Positions 16,531-25,681 are shown, counted from the first letter of the stretch. The stretch is 64,000 nucleotides of DNA from Nonomuraea fuscirosea (GCF_003001935.1 NZ_PVNG01000007.1:310001-374000); one strand, 5' to 3'. Notes: generated by a model not told the origin, from the letters alone. Numbers and translations: made by a program.

Positions 16531-18294
16531 ATGACCGACGAGCGCCCCAGAGAAGGACGCACGCCGTCGGACTACCCCGAGCCACAGGGGCGGCCGGACT
16601 TCCTGCCCGCGGACGACAGGTCCGACTACGACGGCAGGCGGCCCGAGCCGCCCGCCTCGTTCGGCTCGTCGTGGGGCGACCCGTCGGGCCGCTCCGAGGG
16701 CTACGGCTCGCCGCCGTACGAATACCGCTCGTACGACGCCTCATCCTCCAGCGGCTCCCCATCCGGCGCGTCCTCCCACGACCCCCGCACCGACCCCCGA
16801 ACCGGTCCCTACGCCGGCTCCCAGACCGGTCCTCAGACCGGCCCCCAGTTCAGCGCCCCCACGTTCGGTCCTCCCGACGGCGGGGGCTCCGGGCAGCCCT
16901 ACGGCTCGTCCGGCGGAGGTCCGTCCGGCGGAAACCCGCCCGACAACGGCACCCGCGCCTACGACAGCCCCTTCTTCGGCGCGTCCGACAGCGGCGCGCG
17001 CTCCTACGAGGGCCCGCCGTTCGGCTCCTCGGGCGAGCAGCCGCCCTACGGCGGCGCCCGCCCCTACGGCGGATCCGCTCCGCCGCCCCCGCGCCAGGCA
17101 CTCGGCATGGGCACGGGCTGGGCGCCACCGCCCCCCGGTCCGCAGGGCACGGGCGCGGCCAGGCGCGGCCCCTCCACCGGCCTCCTCGTCGTGCTGGCCG
17201 TGGTGATCGCCCTGGGCGCCTCGATGCTCGGCAGCGTCGGCACCTACCTGCTGACCAAGCCGGCCGGCGGCAACGACCCCTCCTACAGCCTCGGCCCGCT
17301 CCCGACCGGCGCCACCAACCGCGCCCCCGACTCGGTCGCCGGCGTGGCCTCGCGGGTGCTGCCCAGCGTGGTCTCGCTGGAGGTCGGCAACGGCAGCAAC
17401 ACCGAGGGCGCCTCCGGCTCCGGCTTCCTGATCAAGAACGGCTACGTGGTCACCAACAACCACGTGGTCTCGCTGGCCGCCAAGGGCGGCGAGATCCGGA
17501 TCATGTTCAACAACCGCAAGACCACCTCGGCCCGCATCGTCGGCCGCGACCCCGGCTCCGACCTGGCCGTGGTCAAGCCGGAGGAGACGTTCGGGACGCC
17601 GGAGATCACCCTCGGCAACTCCGACCAGGTCGTGGTGGGCGACCCCGTCATCGCCATCGGCTCTCCCCTGGGCCTGACCGGCACGGTGACGACCGGCATC
17701 GTCAGCTCGCTCAACCGCCCGGTCATCGCGGGTGACGACACCGGCACCAGCGCCGAGGAGCCCGCGTACATCAGCGCGATCCAGACCGACGCGGCCATTA
17801 ACCCCGGCAACTCGGGCGGGCCGCTGGTGAACGGCCGGGGCGAGGTCGTCGGCGTCAACTCGGCGATCGCCACGCTCGGGCGCTCGATGAGCAGCCAGAG
17901 CGGCAGCATCGGCCTGGGCTTCGCGATCCCCGTCAACCAGACGCGCCGGGTGGCGGAAGAGCTGATCACGACCGGCAAGGCCAAGCGGCCCAAGATCGGC
18001 ATCGTGCTGGAGAAGGACTACCGCGGGGCCGGCGTGAAGATCGCCACCGAGCCGGCCGGCGGCCAGCAGCCGGTGGACGCCAACGGGCCGGCCGGGAAGG
18101 CCGGCCTGAAGGCGGGTGACGTGATCCTGGAGATCGACGGGCTGGCGCTGCAGGACGGCAACGAGCTGATCGCCCTGATCCGCAGCAAGGCTCCGGGCGC
18201 CAAGATCAACGTCAAGTACCAGCGCGACGGCAAGGAACGCTCCGCCACGCTCGTCGTGACGGCGGACGACGAGCCCACGCCGTCACCGTCCTGA
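16531..18294 (+). CDS. htrA: Membrane-anchored HtrA serine protease with PDZ domain
   Basis: A 587-residue S1C protease. A long Pro/Gly/Ser-rich cytosolic part (about 200 residues, with DPRTGP and QTGP repeats) precedes one membrane helix (LVVLAVVIALGASMLGSVGT). The chymotrypsin-like domain has the triad His in TNNHVVS, Asp in GSDLAVV and Ser in NPGNSGGPLV. A PDZ domain (AGLKAGDVILEIDGLALQD) ends it. It degrades or refolds damaged extracytoplasmic proteins. It lies 166 bp after the anti-sigma gene, in the SigE stress cluster. Confidence 0.95.
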   Translation: MTDERPREGRTPSDYPEPQGRPDFLPADDRSDYDGRRPEPPASFGSSWGDPSGRSEGYGSPPYEYRSYDASSSSGSPSGASSHDPRTDPRTGPYAGSQTGPQTGPQFSAPTFGPPDGGGSGQPYGSSGGGPSGGNPPDNGTRAYDSPFFGASDSGARSYEGPPFGSSGEQPPYGGARPYGGSAPPPPRQALGMGTGWAPPPPGPQGTGAARRGPSTGLLVVLAVVIALGASMLGSVGTYLLTKPAGGNDPSYSLGPLPTGATNRAPDSVAGVASRVLPSVVSLEVGNGSNTEGASGSGFLIKNGYVVTNNHVVSLAAKGGEIRIMFNNRKTTSARIVGRDPGSDLAVVKPEETFGTPEITLGNSDQVVVGDPVIAIGSPLGLTGTVTTGIVSSLNRPVIAGDDTGTSAEEPAYISAIQTDAAINPGNSGGPLVNGRGEVVGVNSAIATLGRSMSSQSGSIGLGFAIPVNQTRRVAEELITTGKAKRPKIGIVLEKDYRGAGVKIATEPAGGQQPVDANGPAGKAGLKAGDVILEIDGLALQDGNELIALIRSKAPGAKINVKYQRDGKERSATLVVTADDEPTPSPS

Positions 18295-18316
18295 CCGGCA
18301 CCACGACCAGAGTTCC

Positions 18317-18350
18317 GGGCTCCGGGAGACACGACCGTCTCCCGGAGCCC
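18317..18350 (+). terminator. Strong terminator after htrA
   Basis: A perfect 14-bp inverted repeat (GGGCTCCGGGAGAC and GTCTCCCGGAGCCC) with a 6-nt loop, followed by TGTTCG. It sits 23 bp after the htrA stop and separates htrA from tatB. Confidence 0.8.
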
Positions 18351-18497
18351 TGTTCGTCCGGGAACGGACCCCCTGGGCGGAGCCGTTCGCGCCGGTGATA
18401 TGACCTAGGTGGACGGCCGACCTACCCCCGGGAGCCCGTAGTCTGTGGATAGGCCGGGGTTGTCCTCGGAGTGGCTGGACTGCGGTAGGAGCTCACG

Positions 18498-18860
18498 GTG
18501 TTCGGACTTGGGTGGATGGAGGTCGGAGCGCTGATCGTGATCGCGCTCCTCGTCTTCGGCCCCGACAAACTGCCTCAGGCCGCCTCGCAGGCGGGCAAGA
18601 CGCTGCGCAACCTGCGGCGGATGGCGAACAACGCGCGTGACGACCTTCGCGCCGGCCTGGGCCCGGAGTTCCAGAACTTCGACCCCGCCGACCTCAACCC
18701 GCGCAACTTCGTCCGCAAGCACCTCCTCGACGACATCGAGGACGACTGGAACAACAAGCAGCAGGCGCTGGAGCCGGCCGCCACGGCCCCCTACGAGCCT
18801 GAGCCGGTCGACGAGCTCGCCTTCGGTGAGATCCCGCCCTACGACGCCGAGGCCACCTGA
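18498..18860 (+). CDS. tatB: Sec-independent protein translocase TatB
   Basis: A 120-residue TatB: an N-terminal membrane helix (GWMEVGALIVIALLVFGPDK), the hinge FGPDKLP, an amphipathic helix (QAASQAGKTLRNLRRMANNA) and a polar tail. TatB receives twin-arginine signal peptides with TatC. The GTG start at 18498 is six residues before the helix, as in the family. tatA and tatC are elsewhere. Position after htrA is conserved in actinobacteria. Confidence 0.93.
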   Translation: MFGLGWMEVGALIVIALLVFGPDKLPQAASQAGKTLRNLRRMANNARDDLRAGLGPEFQNFDPADLNPRNFVRKHLLDDIEDDWNNKQQALEPAATAPYEPEPVDELAFGEIPPYDAEAT

Positions 18861-18877
18861 GCGGCCCGCACACGCGA

Positions 18878-18913
18878 AGAGCCCGCCCTCCGCTTCCGCG
18901 GTGAGCGGGCTCT
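18878..18913. terminator. Bidirectional terminator between tatB and mrp
   Basis: AGAGCCCGC pairs with GCGGGCTCT around an 18-nt loop that holds its own CCGC/GCGG pair. It lies between the convergent stops of tatB and mrp and can serve both strands. Confidence 0.65.
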
Positions 18914-18940
18914 CGTCCGTGCTCTCGTCCGTGCTCCGGG

Positions 18941-20077
18941 TCAGCGGTTCGGGGACAGGCCCAGTTGCAGGCCCTTCAGGCTGGAGGAGCGCTTGCTCAG
19001 GCCGGCCGCGATCTTGCGCAGCTCGGCGGCGGCCGGGGTGTCGGGGTCGGTCAGCACCAGCGGCTTGCCCTCGTCGCCGCCCTCGCGCAGCCGCAGGTCG
19101 ATCGGCACCTGGCCGAGCAGCGGCACCCGGGAGCCGAGCGTGCGGGTGAGCGCGTCGGCGACGGTCTGGCCGCCGCCCTCGCCGAACACGGCGATGCGCT
19201 CGTCGCAGTGGGGGCAGGGCAGCCAGGCCATGTTCTCGATGACGCCGGCGATCTGCTGGTGGGTCTGGGCGGCGATGGACCCGGCCCGCTCGGCCACCTC
19301 GGCGGCGGCCTGCTGCGGCGTCGTCACGACCAGGATCTCGGCGGACGGCAGCCGCTGCGCGACCGAGATGGCGATGTCGCCGGTGCCGGGCGGCAGGTCG
19401 AGCAGGAGCACGTCGAGGTCGCCCCAGTAGACGTCGGCGAGGAACTGGTGCAGCGCCCGGTCGAGCATGGGCCCGCGCCAGACCACCGCCGAGTTGCCCG
19501 GCGGCTTGAACATCCCGACCGAGATGACCTTGATGTCGTGCGCCACCGGCGGCATGATCATGTCCTCGACCTTGGTGGGCCGCTCGGCGGCGCCCAGCAT
19601 GCGAGGAACGCTGTGACCGTAGATGTCGGCGTCGACGATGCCGACCTTGAGCCCGCTCGCGGCCATGGCGGCGGCGAGGTTGACCGTGACGGAGGACTTG
19701 CCCACGCCGCCCTTGCCGCTGGCCACCGCGAAGACGCGGGTCAGCGAGCCGGGCTGGTTGAACGGGATCTCCTTCTCGGGCCCGCGGTCACCGCGCAGCT
19801 TGGTCTGCAGGACCTTGCGCTGCTCGGTGCTCATCACGTCGAGCTCGATCTGGACGCCCGTCACGCCCTCGACCTTGCCGACGGCGGTGGTGACGTCACG
19901 GGTGATGGTGTCCTTCATCGGACATCCGGCCACGGTGAGGTAGACGCCGACGCGCACCGCCCCGTCCGGAGCGATCTCGATGCTCTTGACCATGTCGAGG
20001 TCCGTGATCGGGCGGCGGATCTCGGGGTCGATGACGGTGGAGAGCGCCGCCGTCACCAGTTCCTGGGTAGGTGCCAT
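18941..20077 (-). CDS. mrp: Iron-sulfur cluster carrier protein Mrp/ApbC
   Basis: A 378-residue P-loop ATPase that carries and delivers Fe-S clusters. An N-terminal MIP18/DUF59 domain (ALSTVIDPEIRRPITDL, VAGCPMKDTI) is followed by the deviant Walker A SGKGGVGKSSVTVNLA, DADIYGHSVPRML, and the cluster-binding ENMAWLPCPHC with the CxxC pair. ATG at 20077. Its position near tatB and the DUF1003/MgtE-N pair matches the mycobacterial Rv1229c-Rv1232c order (recall). Confidence 0.95.
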   Translation of the reverse strand: MAPTQELVTAALSTVIDPEIRRPITDLDMVKSIEIAPDGAVRVGVYLTVAGCPMKDTITRDVTTAVGKVEGVTGVQIELDVMSTEQRKVLQTKLRGDRGPEKEIPFNQPGSLTRVFAVASGKGGVGKSSVTVNLAAAMAASGLKVGIVDADIYGHSVPRMLGAAERPTKVEDMIMPPVAHDIKVISVGMFKPPGNSAVVWRGPMLDRALHQFLADVYWGDLDVLLLDLPPGTGDIAISVAQRLPSAEILVVTTPQQAAAEVAERAGSIAAQTHQQIAGVIENMAWLPCPHCDERIAVFGEGGGQTVADALTRTLGSRVPLLGQVPIDLRLREGGDEGKPLVLTDPDTPAAAELRKIAAGLSKRSSSLKGLQLGLSPNR

Positions 20078-20289
20078 CGAAGTCTCGGCACGAGGGAGTG
20101 CCGTCCCTCCTTAGTCGATATATGTGTGGCAGGCGCGGGACGCCAGCGAGGATGCCCCTCCATGGTATGAACCGGCGCCCCCGCTGAGTTAATCCGCACT
20201 GTCAGATGTCCGTGCGAAGTGTGGCTGCGCTGACGTCCTCATCAGGTTACTCCGTGACGCCCCCGGCCGCCGAGGAGGTGGGGCCGCTC

Positions 20290-20769
20290 TCACCGGCGCT
20301 CCTGCGCGCCGTCCCTCAGCTCCTCCAGCAGCCGGTTCAGCTCGGCGCGGAGATAGTCGCGGGTGGCCACCTCGCTCAGCGCGATGCGCAGCCCCGCGAT
20401 CTCGCGCGTCAGGTACTCGATCTCGGCCTGGTTGCGCTCGGAGGTCTCGCGGTCCTGCTCGTACTGGACGCGGTCGCGGTCGTCCTGGCGGTTCTGGGCC
20501 AGCAGGATCAGCGGCGCCGCGTAGCTGGCCTGCAACGACAGCATCAGCGTGAGGAAGATGAACGGATAGGGGTCGAACGTGAGGCGGGCCGGCGCGGCCA
20601 CGTTCCAGATCACCCAGACGCTCACGAAGACGGTCATGTAGACGATGAACCGGGCGGTGCCGAGGAAGCGGGCGATCTGCTCCGACAGCCGGCCGAACGC
20701 CTCGGGGTCGTAGTGGGGGCGCAGCGTGCGCCGCAGCGCGCGCGGCTGGTCGAGGCGGTCACTCGCCAT
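20290..20769 (-). CDS. DUF1003 membrane protein
   Basis: A 159-residue protein with two membrane helices (FIVYMTVFVSVWVIWNV and PFIFLTLMLSLQASYAAPLI), then QNRQDDRDR and a long charged coiled-coil tail. This is the DUF1003 pattern. It starts inside the last codons of the upstream MgtE-N gene (11-bp overlap), so the two are translated together, an arrangement common in actinobacteria. The function is unknown; an ion-related membrane role is suggested only by the partner. Confidence 0.88.
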   Translation of the reverse strand: MASDRLDQPRALRRTLRPHYDPEAFGRLSEQIARFLGTARFIVYMTVFVSVWVIWNVAAPARLTFDPYPFIFLTLMLSLQASYAAPLILLAQNRQDDRDRVQYEQDRETSERNQAEIEYLTREIAGLRIALSEVATRDYLRAELNRLLEELRDGAQERR

Positions 20770-21970
20770 GGTCGTCGGCCCTTTCGCGCCAGCCCTCGGG
20801 CAGCATGTGGTCCAGCACGTCGTCCACGGTCACCGCGCCGACGAGCCGGCCCAGCTCGTCCACGACGGGCGCCGCGACCAGGTTGTAGTTGGCCATGTAG
20901 TACGTGACCTCGCGCAGCGTGAACTCGGGCCTGATCGGGTCGATCGACGGGTCGAGCACGCCGCCGAGCAGCGTGGACGGAGGCTCGCGCAGCAGCCGCT
21001 GGAAGTGCGTGACGCCCAGGTACTTGCCCGTCGGCGTCTCGTTCGGCGGCCTGGTCACGTAGACCTGGGCGGCCACGGCGGGCGGGAGGTCCTGCTGCCT
21101 GATGTGCGCCAGCGCCTCGGCCACTGTGGCGGTGGGCGGGAGGATCACCGGCTCGCTGGTCATCACGCCGCCCGCGCTGGTCTCCGGGTACCTCAGCAGC
21201 CGCCGCACAGGCGCGGCCTCGCCCGGCTCCATCAGCGCCAGCAACTCGGCCGCCCGCTCGGCCGGCAGGTCGTGCAGCAGGTCGGCGGCGTCGTCGGGCC
21301 CCATCTCCTCCAGCACGTCGGCCGCCCGCTCCGGTTCCAGCGTCTCCAGGATGCCGATCTGGTCGTCGGGCGGCAGCTCCTCCAGCACGTCGGCCAGCCG
21401 GATGTCGTTGAGCGCGCGGGCGATCTCGAAGCGGCGCTTGCTCGGCAGGTCGTGCAGCGCGCTGGCCATGTCGGCGGCCCGCAGCGACTCGAACGCGGAG
21501 ATCAGCCCGCTGGCCCCCTGGTCCTGCTGCAGCGTGTCGAACCCGGAGACCTCCTCCCAGTCCACGATCCGGGGCTCGCGCCGCCTGCCCTTGTAGACGG
21601 CGACCTTGGTGATCTCCCAGGTGGACGGCCTGACCTCCTCCATCGCCACGTCGTAGACCGTCATGGGCTGGTCGCCGAGGCGTACGCTCAGGTCGAGCAT
21701 CTCGCCGATGACCAGCGTCTCGGCGGCGCGCTGCTCGAACCTGCGCATGTTGAGCCGCCCGGTGAAGACCAGGGAGCCCGCCTCGATGCGGCGGACCCGG
21801 GTGATGGGCAGGAAGACGGGGCGGCGCGGCTGCACCTCCACCACGAAGCCGTGGACGTTGGGGCGGCGGCCGATCCGCAGCCCGACCACGACGTCTCGCA
21901 CGCGGCCGATCTGGTCTCCCGCGGGGTCGAAGACCGGGGTGCCCGGCAGCCGGGCCACGAAGATCTTCAC
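20759..21970 (-). CDS. MgtE N-terminal/CBS domain protein without transporter domain
   Basis: A 403-residue soluble protein. Residues 1-90 look like PRC-barrel segments (DPAGDQIGRVRDVVVGL), the middle is the MgtE-N superhelix (repeated VLEELPPDDQIGILETL, DAADLLHDLPAERAAEL), and the C-terminal 140 residues form a CBS pair (SAGGVMTSEPVILPPTATV, YNLVAAPVVDELGRLVGAVT). In MgtE these domains sense Mg2+ and gate the pore; the membrane domain is absent here. It is coupled to the DUF1003 gene, which may supply the membrane part. Confidence 0.88.
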   Translation of the reverse strand: MKIFVARLPGTPVFDPAGDQIGRVRDVVVGLRIGRRPNVHGFVVEVQPRRPVFLPITRVRRIEAGSLVFTGRLNMRRFEQRAAETLVIGEMLDLSVRLGDQPMTVYDVAMEEVRPSTWEITKVAVYKGRRREPRIVDWEEVSGFDTLQQDQGASGLISAFESLRAADMASALHDLPSKRRFEIARALNDIRLADVLEELPPDDQIGILETLEPERAADVLEEMGPDDAADLLHDLPAERAAELLALMEPGEAAPVRRLLRYPETSAGGVMTSEPVILPPTATVAEALAHIRQQDLPPAVAAQVYVTRPPNETPTGKYLGVTHFQRLLREPPSTLLGGVLDPSIDPIRPEFTLREVTYYMANYNLVAAPVVDELGRLVGAVTVDDVLDHMLPEGWRERADDHGE

Positions 21971-22063
21971 GTGGTCAGGCTAACAGTGCCGTCTTATTGC
22001 GCCTGGGACGCCCGGCGTGTCAGTATCAAACCCGCTTAACGGTGATTACGGGTGAGGTGTGCG

Positions 22064-23011
22064 ATGAGGTATGCGGGGCTGGCGCTGGCTTTCGTGTCCT
22101 CCTGCTGTTTCGGGTTCTCAGGTCCCATGGCGAAATACCTCATCGCGGCCGGTATGGCGCCGATCGAGGCGGTCTGGACGAGGATGGCGGGCGCGGGCCT
22201 GCTGCTCGTGGCGGTGCTGCTCCTGGTGCGCCCGAGAGCGCTGCGGATCCCCGCGTCCAGGCTCCCGTTCCTCGCCCTCTACGTCGTCATGGCGGTGGCC
22301 GGGGTGCAGACGCTCTACTTCGTGGCGATCACGCGGCTGCCGGTCGGGATCGCCCTGCTGCTGGAGTTCATGGCGCCGGTGATGGTGGTGGCGTGGGTGC
22401 GGGTCGTGCGCCGGATCCGCCTGGCCAGGGCCGCGTACGTGGGCGCGGTCGTGGCCGTGGTCGGCCTGGCGATCGTGGTCGAGGCGTGGCAGGGGATGCG
22501 GCTCGACGCGCTGGGCGTGCTGCTCGGGTTGCTGGCCGGAGCGTGCTGCGCCGGGTATTTCCTGATGAACGATAGCTTCGGCGACGACATCGACCCGCTC
22601 GGCCTGATCGCCTGGGGCATGACGGGGGCGGCCGTCGTGCTGATCCCGTTCGCCCGGCCGTGGGACATCCCGTACGAGGCGTTCACCCGCTCCGTCGCGC
22701 CGGAGGGCGGGCTCACGCTGCCCGTGCTGGCCGCGTACCTGTGGATGGTGCTGATCGCCACCGTGATCGCGTACATCCTGGGCGTCCACGCCGTGCGGCG
22801 GCTGTCGGCCGCGGTGGGGGCCACCGTGGCCTCGCTGGAGGTCATCGGCGGCGCCGTGGTGGCGTGGGGGCTGCTCGGGGAGACGCTGGGCGTGTTCCAG
22901 ATCGTGGGCGGCCTGCTCGTGCTCTCCGGCGCGCTGCTCGCCCAGACCGCCACGGCGAGCGCCCGGCCCGAACCCGCCCCGGAGCTGGAGCCGGTCACCG
23001 CGCAGGGATGA
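22064..23011 (+). CDS. EamA-family (DMT) transporter
   Basis: A 315-residue protein with about ten membrane helices in two EamA repeats. The start of the first is SSCCFGFSGPMAKYLI and the second has FQIVGGLLVLSGALLA with the typical GEXLG element (GLLGETLGVFQIVGG). DMT-superfamily members export metabolites or amino acids; the substrate is unknown. ATG at 22064 preceded by GGTGAGG; a GTG at 22052 is in frame. It diverges from the MgtE-N gene. Confidence 0.88.
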   Translation: MRYAGLALAFVSSCCFGFSGPMAKYLIAAGMAPIEAVWTRMAGAGLLLVAVLLLVRPRALRIPASRLPFLALYVVMAVAGVQTLYFVAITRLPVGIALLLEFMAPVMVVAWVRVVRRIRLARAAYVGAVVAVVGLAIVVEAWQGMRLDALGVLLGLLAGACCAGYFLMNDSFGDDIDPLGLIAWGMTGAAVVLIPFARPWDIPYEAFTRSVAPEGGLTLPVLAAYLWMVLIATVIAYILGVHAVRRLSAAVGATVASLEVIGGAVVAWGLLGETLGVFQIVGGLLVLSGALLAQTATASARPEPAPELEPVTAQG

Positions 23012-23050
23012 GCGCGGGCGCCGGGGATGCGCCGCCAGAGCCGGGCGCGG

Positions 23051-23431
23051 TCACCGTTCGGGGGTGAGGCGCCAGACCTGGGAGTCGCGGGCCCAGCGCT
23101 CGGGCAGGTGCTCGCTGTCGCGGGCGTTGAGCCGCTCCTTGGCCAGCACCGCCACGACGTCGGCCGCCGCGGCCTGGTCGACGGGTGCGACCGCCGCCTC
23201 GAACTCCACCAGCCTGGCCCCGTTGTCCTTGCTGCGCAGCGTGACACGCACCCGGTCGAGGGCGTCGAGCCCGGGCAGCTCCTGCTCCTCGCCCCCCGAC
23301 ACCAGGTAGACGGCGCCGTCGTGCCAGGCGTGCCAGGCCAGGCGCGGGCGGTCGAGGGTGAGCCAGAGGATGCTGGACTTCTTCGCGCCCTCCTCGATGG
23401 CCGCGGTGGTGCCGCTGGTGTTGTCGCTCAC
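23051..23431 (-). CDS. Conserved actinobacterial protein, possible PNPOx-like split barrel
   Basis: A 126-residue protein: a strand-rich core (SSILWLTLDRPRLAWHAWHD, AVYLVSGGEEQELPGL, RVRVTLRSKDNGARLVEFEA) and a helix with AVLAKERLNARD near the end. The pattern recalls pyridoxamine-oxidase-like or F420-binding split barrels, but no cofactor motif can be pointed to. It is convergent with the EamA gene and diverges from the CoA-ester lyase gene with 69 bp between start codons. Confidence 0.55.
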   Translation of the reverse strand: MSDNTSGTTAAIEEGAKKSSILWLTLDRPRLAWHAWHDGAVYLVSGGEEQELPGLDALDRVRVTLRSKDNGARLVEFEAAVAPVDQAAAADVVAVLAKERLNARDSEHLPERWARDSQVWRLTPER

Positions 23432-23500
23432 AGCTCAGACTGTAACGGCGAACGCTCCGCCGGTCGAAGGTCCTTGGGGTAGGCCCAGTAGCGTGTGCGC

Positions 23501-24433
23501 ATGCGCTCACGACGTTCGGTGCTCGCCGTGCCAGGCAGCAATCCCCGGTTCCTGGAGAAGGCCCAGACCCTGCCCGTGGACGAGGTCTTCCTCGACCTGG
23601 AGGACTCCGTCGCGCCGCTGGCCAAGGAGGAGGCGCGCGGCAACATCGTCGCCGCGCTGCGCGAGGGCGACTGGTCGGGCAAGACGCGGGTGGTCCGGGT
23701 CAACGACCTGACCACGCAGTGGACCTACCGCGACGTGATCGAGATCGTCGAGGGGGCGGGGGAGTACGTCGACTGCGTCATGCTGCCCAAGGTGCAGGAC
23801 CCGACCGAGGTCGTCTGGCTCGACACCCTGCTCACCCAGATCGAGAAGACGATGGGGTACGACGTCGGCAGGATCGGCATCGAGGCGCAGATCGAGAACG
23901 CCCGCGGCCTGGTCAACGCCGACGCCATCGCCGGATCGTCCAAGCGGCTGGAGACGCTCGTCTTCGGCCCCGCCGACTTCATGGCCTCGGTCAACATGCG
24001 CACGCTGGTGGTCGGCGAGCAGCCGCCCGGCTACGTCGAGGGCGACGCCTACCACTACATCCTCATGCGGCTGCTGATGGCCGCCAGGATGCACGACCTC
24101 CAGGTGATCGACGGGCCCTACCTGCAGATCAAGGACGTGGAGGGGTTCACCAGGGTCGCGCGCAGGGCCGCGGCGCTGGGGTTCGACGGCAAGTGGGTGC
24201 TGCATCCGGGGCAGGTCGACGCGGCCAACGAGGTGTTCTCGCCGGCGCAGGAGGACTATGACCACGCCGAGCTCATCCTGGAGGCGTACGAGTACTACAC
24301 CTCGGTGGAGAAGCGCGGCGCGGTCATGCTGGGTGACGAGATGATCGACGAGGCCTCCAGGAAGATGGCGCTCGTCGTGGCCGCCAAGGGGCGGGCGGCC
24401 GGGCTCGCCCGTACGAAGAGCTTCACACCTTGA
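23501..24433 (+). CDS. HpcH/HpaI-family CoA-ester lyase (malyl-CoA/citramalyl-CoA lyase type)
   Basis: A 310-residue TIM-barrel lyase of the CitE/Mcl group, which cleaves or forms (3S)-malyl-CoA-like thioesters with Mg2+. Seen: RRSVLAVPGSNPRFLEKA, VFLDLEDSVAPLAK (Arg/Glu-Asp site), VMLPKVQDPTEV, IEAQIENARG (metal Glu), FGPADFMAS (metal Asp) and GKWVLHPGQ. ATG at 23501 (a GTG two codons earlier is in frame). Its 3' end overlaps the convergent DUF6529-type gene by 11 bp. The pathway cannot be fixed from neighbours. Confidence 0.88.
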   Translation: MRSRRSVLAVPGSNPRFLEKAQTLPVDEVFLDLEDSVAPLAKEEARGNIVAALREGDWSGKTRVVRVNDLTTQWTYRDVIEIVEGAGEYVDCVMLPKVQDPTEVVWLDTLLTQIEKTMGYDVGRIGIEAQIENARGLVNADAIAGSSKRLETLVFGPADFMASVNMRTLVVGEQPPGYVEGDAYHYILMRLLMAARMHDLQVIDGPYLQIKDVEGFTRVARRAAALGFDGKWVLHPGQVDAANEVFSPAQEDYDHAELILEAYEYYTSVEKRGAVMLGDEMIDEASRKMALVVAAKGRAAGLARTKSFTP

Positions 24434-24968
24434 GGCCCACGGCGGTGAAGAACCAGAACGACGACGTCAGCCAGAGCCCCACGAGCACCGTGAACGACAG
24501 CCCGCCGAGCACCGGCAGGGTCCAGCCCGGTGTGCCGCGCTTGGGCAGGGCCAGCATCTTCGCGGTGAACAGGCCGTAGAAGAAGCAGCCGAGCAGCGAG
24601 TGCGCGAGCACGCGGGGCACGTCGTACTGCAGGCCGAGCGCGTACAGGCAGTGGAAGGCGACGGGGATGGTGAGCAGGAACGCCAGGCGCCCGGACCAGC
24701 GGTGCACACCCGGCGGGATCGTGACGCCGAGCTTGCCCCACATCGACATGGCCGAGACGACCTGCACGATCGCCAGCACGAACGCGCCCGTCGTCAGCCA
24801 CACCTTCATCGGCAGCGCGGCGGAGAAGCCGGCCACGCCGACCGCGAACCCGGTCGGCGTGTGCGCCCGGCCGTACACGCCGAGCGCGAGCACCACGAGC
24901 CCGCCGATGAGCAGCGGCACCAGTAACGGGGTCAGGCTGCGGGACGGCTGCTGATGGATCGCGGTCAT
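24423..24968 (-). CDS. Five-helix membrane protein, DUF6529-like
   Basis: A 181-residue protein with five hydrophobic helices (for example LVPLLIGGLVVLALGVYG and WLTTGAFVLAIVQVVSAMSM). Conserved-looking histidines lie in PPGVHRWSGRLAFLL, AFHCLYALG and AHSLLGCFFYGLF, a pattern like the haem-ligating histidines of cytochrome b561/ferric reductase-type folds. Haem binding is inference. It is coupled by ATGA to the upstream secreted-domain gene, so the two probably act together at the membrane. Confidence 0.75.
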   Translation of the reverse strand: MTAIHQQPSRSLTPLLVPLLIGGLVVLALGVYGRAHTPTGFAVGVAGFSAALPMKVWLTTGAFVLAIVQVVSAMSMWGKLGVTIPPGVHRWSGRLAFLLTIPVAFHCLYALGLQYDVPRVLAHSLLGCFFYGLFTAKMLALPKRGTPGWTLPVLGGLSFTVLVGLWLTSSFWFFTAVGLKV

Positions 24969-25681
24969 TGCATCTCCTCGATGAAGCCGTCCACGTCCTT
25001 CGGGTAGACCGTGGTGTCCTCGACCGTCACGGGCGCGGTCGGCTGCTCGCTGTCCAGCTGCGGGACGTCGTACTGCTCCTCCCCGGCGAAGGCCGCGCCC
25101 ACCTGGTACGAGCGGCCGTTCGCGTCCTTGATCACGATCCAGCCGGCGCGGAACTTGGCGCCTCTGACGATGGCGGTGGCCCGGTACAGGCCCGACGGCT
25201 TGACCACGGTGGGCGCGGTGAAGTTCCACCGCTTGCCGGCGACCGAGACCCAGCCCTTGGCCCGGCCGCCGCCCAGTTCGGCCGTGACCTTGGACTTGGC
25301 GCTCGCCAGGCCGCTGAGCTGAAGCTCGCCCGACGACTCGGTGCCCTTGAACCAGGCCTCGGACCTGCCGTCGCAGAAGTACGCGACGGCCTTGCCGTTC
25401 CTGATCGAGATGGCGATCAGCGCTCCGTTGCCCTTCACCCGGCCGCCGTAGTCGGCCTTGGCGATCTTCTTGGGCTCCGTTCGCGTGGGTGAGGGGGACG
25501 GCGCGGCCGAGGCGTCAGCGCCGGTGCCCTCCTGCGCGCCCTCGTCGGCCGAGGGCGATGATGCGACGTTGTCTGCGGCCGCGTTCTCGGCGGCCGGTGT
25601 CGCCGTGATGCTGGCGACACCCAGCCCCACGGCGAGCACTGCGCCCGCCGCGAGCGTGATGACAGGTCCCAGCCTTGACAT
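24965..25681 (-). CDS. Exported or membrane-anchored hypothetical protein
   Basis: A 238-residue protein with an N-terminal signal/anchor (VITLAAGAVLAVGLGVASIT), a 50-residue Ala/Ser/Pro-rich spacer, and a beta-rich domain (ADYGGRVKGNGALIAISIRN, VAYFCDGRSEAWF, GLYRATAIVRGAKFRAGWIV). It ends with VYPKDVDGFIEEMQ. I do not recognise the family. The downstream five-helix membrane gene starts in its stop codon, so a two-component membrane unit is likely; redox function would be a guess. Confidence 0.75.
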   Translation of the reverse strand: MSRLGPVITLAAGAVLAVGLGVASITATPAAENAAADNVASSPSADEGAQEGTGADASAAPSPSPTRTEPKKIAKADYGGRVKGNGALIAISIRNGKAVAYFCDGRSEAWFKGTESSGELQLSGLASAKSKVTAELGGGRAKGWVSVAGKRWNFTAPTVVKPSGLYRATAIVRGAKFRAGWIVIKDANGRSYQVGAAFAGEEQYDVPQLDSEQPTAPVTVEDTTVYPKDVDGFIEEMQ

